Shown one piece after another: positions 17,725 to 27,894 of a stretch of DNA of 64,000 bases. The DNA comes from Myxococcus xanthus (lineage in GTDB: Bacteria; Myxococcota; Myxococcia; Myxococcales; Myxococcaceae). The first letter of the stretch is position 1; the number at the start of each line of letters is the position of its first letter. Under the pieces are notes generated by a model. That model saw nothing but the letters and a program-made list of their open reading frames with translations, had not been told where the DNA came from and searched no databases. The position numbers and the translations under genes are program-made. Where the stretch lies: NCBI RefSeq assembly GCF_900106535.1, contig NZ_FNOH01000004.1:310001-374000 (forward strand), given 5' to 3'.

Positions 17725-18138
17725 CTATTCGCCCATCACCTTGACGATGACGCGCTTTCGGCGCTGGCCGTCGAACTCGGCGTAGAACACCTGCTGCCAG
17801 GGCCCCAGGTCCAGCTTCCCGCCCGTGACGGGGATGATGACCTGGTGGTGGACCAGCAGTGACTTGAGGTGGGCGTCGCCGTTGTCCTCGCCCGTGCGGT
17901 GGTGGCGGTAGTCGGGACCGGCGGGCGCCAGGTGCTGGAGCCACTCCCAGATGTCTTCATGGAGACCGGGCTCGTCGTCATTGACGAAGACGCCCGCGGT
18001 GATGTGCATGGCGGAGACGAGGACCATTCCCTCCTGGATGCCACTCTTGCGCACCAGGGCCGTCACGGTGTCGGTGAGACGGACCAACTCCCGCCGCCGA
18101 GGTGTCTCGAACCACAGGTACTCCGTCAGGCTCTTCAT
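17725..18138 (-). CDS. YjbQ/UPF0047 family protein
   Basis: 137 residues, full length for the family. Motifs are [38 protein letters not shown] and [21 protein letters not shown], with the conserved His, Asp and Glu residues in place. E. coli YjbQ has weak thiamine-phosphate-synthase-like activity, but its physiological role is not settled. It faces the pseudouridine synthase gene tail-to-tail with 10 bp between stops, and diverges from dinB. Confidence 0.88.
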   Translation of the reverse strand: MKSLTEYLWFETPRRRELVRLTDTVTALVRKSGIQEGMVLVSAMHITAGVFVNDDEPGLHEDIWEWLQHLAPAGPDYRHHRTGEDNGDAHLKSLLVHHQVIIPVTGGKLDLGPWQQVFYAEFDGQRRKRVIVKVMGE

Positions 18139-18186
18139 ATCCGTATCCGCCAGGCGTCAGAGTGCCCCGTTAAAGTGACTCACACC

Positions 18187-19395
<1,209 letters not shown>

Positions 19396-19409
19396 GGGCC
19401 CCGGTAAGG

Positions 19410-19444
19410 GTGGGGCCTCACGCCCGTTCGCGGAGCGGCCCCAC
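19410..19444. terminator. Possible hairpin between dinB and pcnB
   Basis: GTGGGGCC (19410-19417) pairs with GGCCCCAC (19437-19444) across a 19-nt loop, just after the dinB stop. No T-run follows. A weak terminator or mRNA-end structure is possible. Confidence 0.3.
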
Positions 19445-19447
19445 ACC

Positions 19448-19568
19448 TCACGGAAGGGACTTCGACTCAGGCAGCGCCCGCCCCGGAAGACGAGCCGGTG
19501 CCCTCACATCACGGACGCGACCTCGAGTCAGGCGTCGCCCGACTCGGAGGACGAATCGGCGCTCTCAC
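19448..19568. repeat. Tandem 60-bp imperfect duplication of the pcnB 3' end
   Basis: Copies at 19448-19507 and 19509-19568 match at 47 of 60 positions by my hand alignment. The right copy encodes the last Ser/Asp/Glu-rich residues and stop of pcnB (minus strand). The left copy lies downstream of that stop and, read in the equivalent frame, still encodes a similar Gly/Ser tail ending in TGA. Confidence 0.75.
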
Positions 19569-21231
19569 CGGACGAGCCGTTCGCCGAGGGACGGCGGCGG
19601 CGGCGGCGGCGGCGGCGCTTGCGCTGGCCTCCCGCGTCGGACTCCTCGCCGTCCGCGGCGGCGGCACGCGGCTGCGGCACCTCGCCGGCCTTCCACGCCT
19701 CCAACTGCTCGCGATTCTCGCCCGTGGCCTCCACCGTCATCTCGAACACGGTGAGGGCCTCGCTGAAGAGCGGGTGCCGCTTGAAGGCCGCGCTGCGACG
19801 ACGGCGCTCACCGGACAGGGTGCGCTGGGCCAGCAGCAGCATGCGGCAACGCTCGGCGATGCGGCGCGGTAGACGCGCGGACTGGACGAAGCCCGCGAGC
19901 AGGTCTTCCACCACCTGCGACACGGACGGGCGGCCCTCCTGCGACTCCTCGGGCCCCGTCGAGCGGCTGATGGGAATCAGCAACATCGCCAGGAGGATGG
20001 CGTCGTCCAGCGCCTCGCCCGCGGACACGCGCCGGTCCAGCGACTCCGCGAAGGCGTAGAACGTCTTCTCCCCTTCCTTGCCGTGCTGCTTGAGGTACGC
20101 GTTGACGGGCGGCAGGAGGATTTTGAGCGCGTCCAGCGCGTCCAGCAGCTTCAGCGCCGGCGCGGACACACCGCCGCGGATGAGGCGGAACGTCTCCTCC
20201 AGCAGGCGCGCGGGCGCGCAGCGGGGCAGGTCCTCCACCGCGCCTTCCATGGCCGCGTACGTCCGCGACTCGATGTCCAGGCCCAGCTTCGCCGCGAAGC
20301 GCACCGCGCGCAGGATGCGCACCGGGTCCTCGCGCATGCGCACTTCCGGGTCGCCAATGGTGCGGATGAAGCGCTCATCCAGGTCACGGCGGCCCCGGAC
20401 GTAATCGATGACCCGCCCTTCGGCCACGTCGTAGAACAGGCCGTTGATGGTGAAGTCACGGCGGCGCGCGTCCTGCTGCGCGGTGCCGAAGACGTTGTCG
20501 TGGGTGATGAGCAGGTCCTCACCGTCCCCCTCATCCTCACCGCCGTTGGCCGCGTGCTCCAGCTCCGTCGGATTCGCACGGAAGGTGGAGACCTCGATGA
20601 TCTTCCCGCCTTTGAAGTAGACGTGCGCCAGCCGGAAGCGCCGGCCAATCAGGCGGCAGTTGCGGAAGATGCCGCGCACCTCGTTCGGCGTCGCGCTGGT
20701 GGCGATGTCGAAGTCCTTCGGCTTGCGCCCCAGCAGCAGGTCACGCACGCAGCCGCCCACCATGTACGCCTGATGGCCGTGCTGGTGCAGGCGGAGCACC
20801 ACCTTGAGGGCGTCCGGGTCCAGCTCATCGGGGTCGATTTCCGCCGGCTCGCCGCTGGGCCGGACATGGGGCGCGTGCAGCGCGCGCTCATCGGGCGTCG
20901 GCTCCGGTTCGGGCTCCAGGACGATGGGGACTTCCTCGGCGTCCTCGCCCCGGGCCTCGGCGGCGTCCTCGGCCTCGGCGGCGGCCAGCGCGGCCTCGGC
21001 GGCGCCCAGGACGGCGTCGTCCAGGCCCGACTCGGCCGGGTCTACCTCGTCGTCATCTTCCTCATCGTCGTCGTCGTCCTCGGCATCCGCGTCAGCGGGG
21101 GCCGGAGGCGGCTCGGCGGGGGTGGCGACCTGTATCGAGGGGATTTCAGCGGGGGCCTGCTCGTCGGCGGCCACGGGCTTGGAGGCGCTGTCCTCTTCGG
21201 GGTGCGCCGACAGCTCCAGTTGGGAGTTCAT
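19528..21231 (-). CDS. pcnB: Poly(A) polymerase / CCA-adding-type nucleotidyltransferase PcnB
   Basis: 567 residues from ATG 21231, which has AGAGG 5 nt upstream; an in-frame ATG at 21360 without a good ribosome-binding site would add 43 residues. About 120 N-terminal residues are low-complexity and highly acidic. The class II nucleotidyltransferase core follows: GGCVRDLLLG, KPKDFDIATSATP with the catalytic DxD, RRRDFTINGLFYD, and RMREDPVRILRAVRFAAKLG. The C-terminus has a run of ten Arg/Lys and a Ser-rich tail. PcnB adds 3' poly(A) to RNAs and promotes decay. The combination of acidic N-terminus and Arg-rich C-terminus is larger than in E. coli. Confidence 0.85.
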   Translation of the reverse strand: MNSQLELSAHPEEDSASKPVAADEQAPAEIPSIQVATPAEPPPAPADADAEDDDDDEEDDDEVDPAESGLDDAVLGAAEAALAAAEAEDAAEARGEDAEEVPIVLEPEPEPTPDERALHAPHVRPSGEPAEIDPDELDPDALKVVLRLHQHGHQAYMVGGCVRDLLLGRKPKDFDIATSATPNEVRGIFRNCRLIGRRFRLAHVYFKGGKIIEVSTFRANPTELEHAANGGEDEGDGEDLLITHDNVFGTAQQDARRRDFTINGLFYDVAEGRVIDYVRGRRDLDERFIRTIGDPEVRMREDPVRILRAVRFAAKLGLDIESRTYAAMEGAVEDLPRCAPARLLEETFRLIRGGVSAPALKLLDALDALKILLPPVNAYLKQHGKEGEKTFYAFAESLDRRVSAGEALDDAILLAMLLIPISRSTGPEESQEGRPSVSQVVEDLLAGFVQSARLPRRIAERCRMLLLAQRTLSGERRRRSAAFKRHPLFSEALTVFEMTVEATGENREQLEAWKAGEVPQPRAAAADGEESDAGGQRKRRRRRRRRRPSANGSSGESADSSSESGDA

Positions 21232-21635
21232 GGGAACCTCTTGTTCGCCGCGCTCGGAAGTCCCTGCCGCCTCGGAAGAGGCAACCTCGCGCGCGTCATT
21301 CTCGGGCGCAGGTGGCAGCAGACCGCCGGCAGGCGGCGTCTCAGTCAAATCTCGCGTCATCAGCCAGGGACACCCCATCGGGGCGCTTGTAGGCCTGCCG
21401 TCTATACCGCATCCTCCGGGTAGGGAGTAGCGATGGACGACATTGTTGTCGGATGTCACCGGGCAGCGGGCTCCCCCGCCCGCTTTCCTGCTCCCAACCA
21501 GGGGACAGGGCACGCGCGAAGCGTGGGGGCCGCGGGCCTGTGTCCTGTATCAACACAGCGTCCGCCGGAAACGTTCTGGGGCCGGCCCGCGAGGGGAACG
21601 CAGGCCCACCCGGGGGGCAGCCGAGCGGCCTGCCC
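21232..21635. other. Intergenic region between pcnB and the HAD-like gene
   Basis: About 400 bp. On the minus strand it holds the pcnB leader; a TATAGA (complement of 21401-21406) is a possible -10 without a clear -35. Just beyond the HAD-like stop, GCAGGCC (21600-21606) can pair with GGCCTGC (21627-21633), a possible terminator. A plus-strand open frame at 21433-21699 overlaps the HAD-like gene and looks non-coding. Confidence 0.4.
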
Positions 21636-22676
21636 CTACTGCGGCTTGGTGCGCCCCTTGTGGTTCCGGGGCAGCGCGTGGTGGATGAGGGAGACATAGT
21701 CCACCGCCTGCACCGGCGGGGGGGGCGGCGGCGTGCCCAGCGCGGCCAGGCGCTTGCTGAAGGCGGCCAGGATGTCCGGCATGGGCCGCATCGCCGCGAG
21801 CAGCTTGTTGGGCCCCTCCAGTGCCTGGGACAGCGCCACCGCCGCCTGCTGGAGCGGCAGCCCGCGCCGCAGCAGGTCCTGGAACGAGTTGGACAGGGTG
21901 ATGATGTTGTGGCCCGCCGTCTGCACCATCTCCACTGCGATTTTCAGCACCTGCGGTGCCGTCAGGTGGCCGTCCGCCAGCAGCACCAGCGCGGCCTGGA
22001 AGTAGTTGAAGATGGGCACCACGCGCGGTCCGTAGGGCGTGAAGTGCGCGGGGGGCGTCAGCCTGTCCAGGTGGATGAAGATGCGGCGCACCGGGTCGCC
22101 CACCGGAATCTTCTTCCACGCCTCGCGCACCCGCAGCGCGTCGTCCGGGTACACCCCGCCCGCCTCCAGCACCTGCGACAACACGCGCTCGTCCACGCGG
22201 CCCGCCACCAGGTCCGCGAAGAGCGAATAGATGAACGCGTCCGCCTCCGCGTCGTCACCGAAGAGGACTTCCTCCGCCTCCACCGGCGCATGCACCCGGC
22301 TCTCAAGAATCGCGGGCAGCTTGTAGCCCACCTGCCCGCGCAGGGCCCGAAAACGGCCGCGCAGCAGGTTGCCCACGTTGTCCTTGAGGACGAACTCGTC
22401 CCACCGCACGCCGTCCAGCTTGAGCTTCTCCTCCAGCACGGCCCGCATCTGCTTCGGACTGCCGGAGACGATGCACAGCCGCGAGTCCCCGTTCTCCGAC
22501 AGCTCGCGGATGAGCGCGCTGGCGCCCGGCACGGCCACCTTCTGGTGGGCCTTCTGGAATGCCGTCCGCACCAGGTCACGGAGCGAGTCGAACTCCGTCT
22601 GGAGGTACGTCTTGTCCAAATCCCAGCGGTAGATGCGCCGGGGCGGACGTGGGTCGATGCGGTCCGGCAAGCTCAC
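21636..22676 (-). CDS. HAD-superfamily hydrolase-like protein coupled to plsX
   Basis: 346 residues starting at GTG 22676, which overlaps the plsX stop (GTGA). The N-terminus YRWDLDKTYLQTEFD is a HAD motif I (DxDxT). Motif II appears as LCIVSGSPKQM, and a later acidic motif as LFGDDAEADAFIYSLFADL, which suggests an App1-like phosphatidate-phosphatase or related phosphatase. The C-terminal ~150 residues are helical and end in a Pro-run (TPPPPPPVQ). No membrane helix. Coupling with plsX points to a role in phospholipid metabolism, but the substrate is not shown by the sequence. Confidence 0.7.
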   Translation of the reverse strand: MSLPDRIDPRPPRRIYRWDLDKTYLQTEFDSLRDLVRTAFQKAHQKVAVPGASALIRELSENGDSRLCIVSGSPKQMRAVLEEKLKLDGVRWDEFVLKDNVGNLLRGRFRALRGQVGYKLPAILESRVHAPVEAEEVLFGDDAEADAFIYSLFADLVAGRVDERVLSQVLEAGGVYPDDALRVREAWKKIPVGDPVRRIFIHLDRLTPPAHFTPYGPRVVPIFNYFQAALVLLADGHLTAPQVLKIAVEMVQTAGHNIITLSNSFQDLLRRGLPLQQAAVALSQALEGPNKLLAAMRPMPDILAAFSKRLAALGTPPPPPPVQAVDYVSLIHHALPRNHKGRTKPQ

Positions 22677-23719
22677 TTCTTCAGGCCTTCCCGGATGGCG
22701 GCGCCCAGGTTGTTCGACACCACCTTCGCCGCGACCTTGCCCGCGTTGGCGATGGCCCACGACTTCGAACGCCCGTGTGCCTTGATGAAGATTTTATCGA
22801 ACCCCAGGATGGGGGCCCCGCCGTACTGGTTCCAGTCGGTGATGTCCTTGATGCGCTGGATGCCGCTGGACAGCATCGCGAGCCCCGCGCGCCACCGCAG
22901 GCTCTCCTTGTAGGCGTACTGGGCCAGCTCCACCACCGTGTCGTGGACGCCCTCCAGCATCTTCAGGCAGACGTTGCCCACGAAGCCGTCGGTGACGATG
23001 ACGTCCGCGGTGCCCTTCGGGATGTCGATGCCCTCCACGTTGCCGATGAAGTGGATGTCCTTCATCTCCGACAGGCGGGCATGGGCCTCCACCACGCGGG
23101 GCGGGCCCTTCTGCGGCTCGATGCCGTTGGACAGGAGCGCCACCTTGGGGCGCTCGTTCTGGGAGATGATGCGCGCGTAGGCGGAGCCCATCACCGCGAA
23201 CGTCACCAGGTCATCCGCGGTGGCCTCCACCGTGGCGCCCACGTCCAGGATGAGGGAGAACGGGTCCCCCTTCGCGCCGCGCACCGAGCGCGTCGGGTAC
23301 ACCGTGGCCAGCGCCGCGCGCCGCACGCCGGGAATGAGCTGGAAGTGCCGGGCACACGCCAGCACGCCCGCGCCCGTGTTGCCCGCGGACACCAGCGCCT
23401 GCGCCTCGCCCTCCGCCACCAGCCGCGCGGCCACCGCCACGGACGCGTTCGGCTTGCGCGCCAGCGCCTCGCCTGGCTTCTCGTCCATGCCGATGAAGTC
23501 CGCCGCGTGCTGCACGGAGATGCGCTCGCCGTTGTGCTTCGTCTCCGCCAGCGCGTCGTCGATGAGGGTGCGGTCCCCCACCAGGAGCGTGTGGATGTGG
23601 GGGGACTCGAGCGACAGCATCGCCGCTCCCCGGACCACCTCGGCCGGGCCGTGGTCCGTTCCCATGACATCGAAGGCAATCGTCACTGGCTGCGGCTGCG
23701 TCCCCACCATGTCCTCCAT
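22673..23719 (-). CDS. plsX: Phosphate acyltransferase PlsX
   Basis: 348 residues from ATG 23719, chosen because AAAGG lies 7 nt upstream; the open frame beyond it is Arg/Trp-rich and non-coding. Signature blocks are IAFDVMGTDHGPAEVVRGA, ALVSAGNTGAGV, VALLSNGIEP and DVIVTDGFVGNVCLKMLEG. PlsX makes acyl-phosphate from acyl-ACP for glycerol-3-phosphate acylation by PlsY. Usually plsX sits with rpmF and fabH; here the neighbours are an MFS exporter (1 bp upstream) and the HAD-like gene, so the context differs. Confidence 0.92.
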   Translation of the reverse strand: MEDMVGTQPQPVTIAFDVMGTDHGPAEVVRGAAMLSLESPHIHTLLVGDRTLIDDALAETKHNGERISVQHAADFIGMDEKPGEALARKPNASVAVAARLVAEGEAQALVSAGNTGAGVLACARHFQLIPGVRRAALATVYPTRSVRGAKGDPFSLILDVGATVEATADDLVTFAVMGSAYARIISQNERPKVALLSNGIEPQKGPPRVVEAHARLSEMKDIHFIGNVEGIDIPKGTADVIVTDGFVGNVCLKMLEGVHDTVVELAQYAYKESLRWRAGLAMLSSGIQRIKDITDWNQYGGAPILGFDKIFIKAHGRSKSWAIANAGKVAAKVVSNNLGAAIREGLKK

Positions 23720-23720
23720 C

Positions 23721-25007
23721 TTAGGACCTTTGCTCGGCCCCCGCGCCTGCCATTCTCGTCTGGGCCACCAGGGACAATCCCAGGAGCCCCGCCATCGCCA
23801 CCATGCCCGCCGCCGTCCCGTACGGGGCCGCGGGCCCCAGCCGGGTGAAGAGCCAGCCCCCCAGCGCCGGCCCCAGAATCCGCCCCAGCGAGCCGAAGGC
23901 CTGGTACGCCCCCAGCACCGCCCCCAGCCGCTCCGGCGGGGCATGCAGAGATACCAGGGCGGACAGACACGGTGTCACCAGCGCCGACCCCACCGCCAAC
24001 AACCCCATCACCGGGAACAGCCACGCATAATCCGGCGCTACGGGCAACAGGGCCAGCCCCGCCGCCGTCAGTCCGAAGCCCACCGTGGCCAGCAGCGCCT
24101 CGCGCCCTGGCGCGCTCCCGGGCCCACCCGTCAGCCGGCGAACCAGGCCGCCCTGCACCCCCGCGGAAATCACCCCAATCGCCGCGAAGAGCCAACCGGA
24201 GCGCAGGCTGGCCTCGCGCAGCACGTCCAGGTCCGTCACCGCCGCCCGGAGGAACAGCCCGCCTTCCTGGAGCGGCACCGGCCCGGACGACAGGAAGCGC
24301 GTCAGCAGGTAGACGGAGAAGGTGCCTTCCATCTGCGCGAAGGCGGTGGTGAACACCAGCATCAGCACCAGGCAGCGCCCCACCACGGGCAGGCTCATGG
24401 CCAGCGTGGCGCCCTTCAGCGTGCGCGCGTGCCCTTCCCCCGGGCGCCCCTCCACCCGCGTCTCCGGCAGGTAGAAGTACGTGCCCGTCAGGTTGATGGC
24501 CACCAGCCCCGCCGCGAACAGACCGATGGCGAGGTTGCCACCCCAGGCGCCCAGGAAGCCGCCCAGCGCCGGTCCCAGCACGAAGCCCAGCCCGAAGGCC
24601 GCGCCAATGACTCCCATACCCCGCGCCCTGTCCTTCGGCGTGGTGATGTCCGCCACCACGGCCTGTGCGGTGGAGATGTTGCCACCGGAGATGCCGTCGA
24701 TGACACGCGCCAGGAAGAGCAGCGGCAGAGACTGCGCGAAGGCGAACAGTAGGTACGCCAGCAGCGAGCCCACCTGGCTCACCAGCAGCACCGGCCGGCG
24801 GCCGTACCGGTCGCTGAGCCGGCCCAGTATCGGGGCCGACACCAGCTGCATCAGCGAGAAGACGGAGATGAGCAACCCCACCGTGAAGGGCGAGGCACCG
24901 AACCGCACGCCGTACACCCCCAACTGGGGAATCAGGATGCCGAACCCGATGAGGTCCAGCGCCACGATTCCGAAGACGACACGGAGTGACGCCGCCCGCC
25001 GCACCAC
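23721..25007 (-). CDS. Major facilitator superfamily exporter (TetA/MdtG-like)
   Basis: 428 residues with about 12 predicted membrane helices, starting at GTG 25007. The loop 2-3 motif GRLSDRYGRRPVLL is the MFS motif A, and GxLGPALGGFLG near helix 5 fits the drug:proton antiporter (TetA-like) group. An atypically long middle loop near residues 265-285 (LSSGPVPLQEGG to VTDLD) is present. The substrate is unknown. Its stop is 1 bp before the plsX start, so plsX is probably expressed from the same mRNA. Confidence 0.85.
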   Translation of the reverse strand: MVRRAASLRVVFGIVALDLIGFGILIPQLGVYGVRFGASPFTVGLLISVFSLMQLVSAPILGRLSDRYGRRPVLLVSQVGSLLAYLLFAFAQSLPLLFLARVIDGISGGNISTAQAVVADITTPKDRARGMGVIGAAFGLGFVLGPALGGFLGAWGGNLAIGLFAAGLVAINLTGTYFYLPETRVEGRPGEGHARTLKGATLAMSLPVVGRCLVLMLVFTTAFAQMEGTFSVYLLTRFLSSGPVPLQEGGLFLRAAVTDLDVLREASLRSGWLFAAIGVISAGVQGGLVRRLTGGPGSAPGREALLATVGFGLTAAGLALLPVAPDYAWLFPVMGLLAVGSALVTPCLSALVSLHAPPERLGAVLGAYQAFGSLGRILGPALGGWLFTRLGPAAPYGTAAGMVAMAGLLGLSLVAQTRMAGAGAEQRS

Positions 25008-25024
25008 CAGTTGCCCCTTTGCTG

Positions 25025-25067
25025 AAAAAAGAAAAACCGCCGGAGCGCGAAGATAGCGCCCCGGCGG
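25025..25067 (-). terminator. Strong intrinsic terminator of the gltB-gltA-gltC operon
   Basis: On the minus strand a 12-bp stem (25056-25067 with 25037-25048, one G-T pair) and a 7-nt loop are followed by a T-tract broken by one C (complement of 25025-25036). It lies 35 bp after the gltC stop, and separates this operon from the exporter gene. It is the clearest intrinsic terminator in the window. Confidence 0.9.
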
Positions 25068-25102
25068 CTCGAATGGGGGAGAAGTCCCGGGTCCGAAGGG
25101 CT

Positions 25103-27127
25103 TTACATCGCCTCGGCGGACTGGACTTTCCGGTTCGCGGTGTCGCGCTCGATGCAGCCCTTGGTCATCGTGTACTGGTAGGTGCCCAGCTCGTCACGCC
25201 AGTACTCGCCCTCGTACGGCCAGTAGAGCTGGTCGTCCTGCACGGCGACGGAGTACTTGTACTTCTTGACGATGGCCGTGCGGCCGCCCGCCTTGAGCTG
25301 CTCCTCCAGGAACTCCTTCTCCTTGGTGGTCGTCTCGAACTTGATGCGCAGGCCGTTGGCCAGGAGCTGTTTGAGCGCCACCAGCTCCGTCTCCAGCTTG
25401 CCCTTGGCCATGATGCCGGCCTTGGAGATGAGCGCCGTGCGCTGCACCTTGAGCCCCTCCAGCAGGGACTTGCTCAGCTCGGAGTACTTGAAGGTGTCCG
25501 CCCGGTTCGCGAAGGCATCCATCTCCGCCTCCAGCTCGAGGATGGAGTCGTTCGTCTTGCGCAGGTCCTGGTCCGTCAGGGCCAGCCGGAGGATGCGCTC
25601 CAGGATGATGTCCGTCTCGTTCTTCTCCAGGCCGTCCTTGTTCTTCTTCTGCACGTCGGACAGCACCGAGTAGTACTCGCTGGCCTCCATGTTCTTCTTC
25701 ACCAGCGCCTCCAACTGGTCGTGCACGGGCAGGTAGGTGCGCTCGAAGTCCTGGAGGATGATGTTGGACTCCCGGTAGCGGCAGTTCTCGTAGTAGATGA
25801 CCGCCTTCAGGATGAGCGCCTCCGGGAAGTACTCCTCGCGGAAGAAGGGCGACGACAGGGTGATGAGGCTGCCCAGCGCCTGCTCGTACTGGCCCACGCG
25901 GTAGTTGGCCCAGCTGGACTCGAAGAGGGCCTCCAGCCACTGGGTGTTTCCGCGCTCGACCTTGCCCAGGTAGAAGAGCGCGAAGCGGTTCTGCTGCATG
26001 CCGTAGTGCGTGCGGGCCAGCTGCATGAAGGCCAGCTCACGCAGCGACTTGTCCAGCTTCGCCTGGTCCGCCGTCTTGCCCGGCGCCGGACGCGTGAGGC
26101 GGACGACTTCCTTCATCGCCTCGATGGCGGCCAGCATCTCCCCGTTGGCGCGCTTGGCCGCCGCGTCCTTCTGACGGCTGCCGTTACGGAAGAAGGACAG
26201 GCCCTCCAGGTACTTGGCGCGAGGGAAGAACGGGTCGGTGCGCGGAATGGTCAGCGCCAGCCGCTTCACTTCCGAGAAGCTCTTGTCGGCTTCCTCGGGC
26301 TGCCCCACCTGGTCCAGCGCGCGGCCACGCACGAAGTGGTAGCGCGCCAGCAGGTAGCGGAACTCGTTGCGGTACTTCTCGGGGAACTCCTGGTTCGCGT
26401 GACGGGCAATCTCGTCGAGGATGACCGTCTCGTTCTTCGTCTTGCGGCTGATGAAGAAGAGCCACTCCAGGCTCGTCTTGAAGAACTTGGTGGACGGGCC
26501 CAGGGAGAGGATCTTGGAGAACTCGCCCAGGGACGAGTGGTACATGCCCATGCGGTAGAGCGACTTGGCCAGCACGTAGCGCGCCTCGGTGTGCAGGCCC
26601 GCCAGCTTCGGATCCTCCAGCAGCTCGTGCGCCGCCATGGAGGCCTTTTCGTACTCGTCGTTCTTGAAGAGGCTGACGGCCACGTCCAGGCGCTGGCGGT
26701 CCGCCGTCTTGCCGGAGACGTCCACCGCGTCGAAGGACATGGTGGGCGCGGCCGGCTTGGGCGCCTCCTGCGTCAGGTCCAGGCCCATGCCCATGCTCCC
26801 GGTGTTCGCGGGAGGCGAAGCCGGGGTGGGCGCGGGCGTGGAAGGGGCCGCCGCGGGTGCCGTCTCCGCGGGAGACACGCTCGTGGGCGCCTCGCTGGAG
26901 GAAGCAGCGGCGGCATCGTCGTCCGCGTCGTCATCCTGCGCCGGCGCGGGCTTCGCCTTGTCGGCGCGGCTCTTGCGGGTGGGCTTCTTCTTGGGAGTGG
27001 TGCGCTTCTTCTTCTTGGACTGGCCGGAGAGGTCCAGGCCCTCGAAGTTCTGCGCGTAGGTGGGGGCCGTCCACGCGAGCGACAGCCCGAGGACGGCGAC
27101 GCGGATGAGCCGGAAGGAGCGCATCAT
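25103..27127 (-). CDS. gltC: TPR protein of the gliding machinery outer-membrane module, GltC
   Basis: 674 residues with a Sec signal (AVLGLSLAWTAPTYAQ). A long disordered N-terminal part (30-150) has a Lys/Arg-rich patch, an acidic Asp/Ala stretch and Pro/Ala segments; it carries FEGLDLSG (28-35), MGLDLTQE (114-121) and FDAVDVSG (132-139). The rest is helical TPR-like sequence (SLFKNDEYEKASMAAHELL, YVLAKSLYRMGMYHSSLGEF and others) with a coiled-coil C-terminal part. M. xanthus GltC is a periplasmic TPR protein needed for Agl-Glt gliding, encoded next to two barrel genes exactly as here. It overlaps gltA by 4 bp (ATGA). Identified by architecture and context, not by a search. Confidence 0.82.
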   Translation of the reverse strand: MMRSFRLIRVAVLGLSLAWTAPTYAQNFEGLDLSGQSKKKKRTTPKKKPTRKSRADKAKPAPAQDDDADDDAAAASSSEAPTSVSPAETAPAAAPSTPAPTPASPPANTGSMGMGLDLTQEAPKPAAPTMSFDAVDVSGKTADRQRLDVAVSLFKNDEYEKASMAAHELLEDPKLAGLHTEARYVLAKSLYRMGMYHSSLGEFSKILSLGPSTKFFKTSLEWLFFISRKTKNETVILDEIARHANQEFPEKYRNEFRYLLARYHFVRGRALDQVGQPEEADKSFSEVKRLALTIPRTDPFFPRAKYLEGLSFFRNGSRQKDAAAKRANGEMLAAIEAMKEVVRLTRPAPGKTADQAKLDKSLRELAFMQLARTHYGMQQNRFALFYLGKVERGNTQWLEALFESSWANYRVGQYEQALGSLITLSSPFFREEYFPEALILKAVIYYENCRYRESNIILQDFERTYLPVHDQLEALVKKNMEASEYYSVLSDVQKKNKDGLEKNETDIILERILRLALTDQDLRKTNDSILELEAEMDAFANRADTFKYSELSKSLLEGLKVQRTALISKAGIMAKGKLETELVALKQLLANGLRIKFETTTKEKEFLEEQLKAGGRTAIVKKYKYSVAVQDDQLYWPYEGEYWRDELGTYQYTMTKGCIERDTANRKVQSAEAM

Positions 27128-27894
27128 GACTCGGACCCGAAGAAGAAGGAGACACCCAGCTCGAACAGGAGCTGGTTGCGCAGGTAGTTGCCAGAGACCT
27201 CGGTGCCCTTCTCCACGTAGATGAGGTCACGCAGCTCCGTGCGCAGCGTGATCCACCGGTTGAGGAAGAAGCGCGCACCAACGCCCAGGTTGGCACCCGG
27301 CGTGAGGTAGTTCTGCGCCTCCGCGCCCAGCGAGTCACCGGGGCCGCGGTACTGAACCACCGAGGCGCCCGCGATGCCGTACAGGTCGAAGTGGACGAAG
27401 GTCTCAGCCAGCAGCGACACCTTGCCGTAGATGGGCGCCCACTGGACGTCCGCGCCGCCCAGCAGCTTGATCTGCCCCGGCGCGTTCCCGTCCAGCTCGT
27501 CGAGCGTGGGCGGCACGCAGCCGCGCGTGGAGCCCTCGCCGCCGTCCCCGAACGTGCACTTCTGCGCCGCGCCGGCCACCGTGTTGATGGCGTAGCCCAC
27601 GCGCAGGCTGACGCCCAACGTCTCCATGGGGTGGTACGTCAGCGTGCCGCCGAAGATGTACTTGCTGTAGAACGCGTCGCGCAGCGACAGCGTCGCGGAC
27701 GGGCTGAACTCGAAGCGGCCCTTCTTGAGGAAGACGTGGCCGGAGACCGGCCGGACGCGCTCGCGCAAGGGCCCGAGCCGGTCCTTGTCGACCTCCGACA
27801 CGTCGCCGGCTTCCGCCTCTTCGGTGGTCTGGGCGAAGCCCAGCACGGGCGCCGTCAGACAGAGGGCGAGGAGCACACGGAAGAAACGCTTCAT
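27124..27894 (-). CDS. gltA: Outer-membrane beta-barrel protein of the gliding machinery (GltA-type)
   Basis: 256 residues with a Sec signal (LLALCLTAPVLGFAQ). From about residue 45 the sequence alternates in barrel fashion: VFLKKGRFEFSPSATLSLRD, FYSKYIFGGTLTYHP, YGKVSLLAETFVHFDLYG, ending in LLFELGVSFFFG. It is clearly paralogous to the gene upstream (shared LKKGRFE, FYSK and IYGKV blocks). In M. xanthus GltA and GltB are porin-like outer-membrane proteins required for gliding. Which of the pair is A and which is B follows my recollection of the order K-B-A-C and could be swapped. It overlaps both neighbours by 4 bp. Confidence 0.75.
   Translation of the reverse strand: MKRFFRVLLALCLTAPVLGFAQTTEEAEAGDVSEVDKDRLGPLRERVRPVSGHVFLKKGRFEFSPSATLSLRDAFYSKYIFGGTLTYHPMETLGVSLRVGYAINTVAGAAQKCTFGDGGEGSTRGCVPPTLDELDGNAPGQIKLLGGADVQWAPIYGKVSLLAETFVHFDLYGIAGASVVQYRGPGDSLGAEAQNYLTPGANLGVGARFFLNRWITLRTELRDLIYVEKGTEVSGNYLRNQLLFELGVSFFFGSES

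Noticed and set aside
21433-21699. 88-codon frame with a CPYCG motif
   Set aside because: Overlaps the HAD-like gene and has no conserved domain or ribosome-binding site; the Cys pair is probably chance.
24986-27187. 733-codon plus-strand frame opposite gltC
   Set aside because: Antisense to a gene with signal peptide, TPRs and operon coupling; its product has no recognisable feature.
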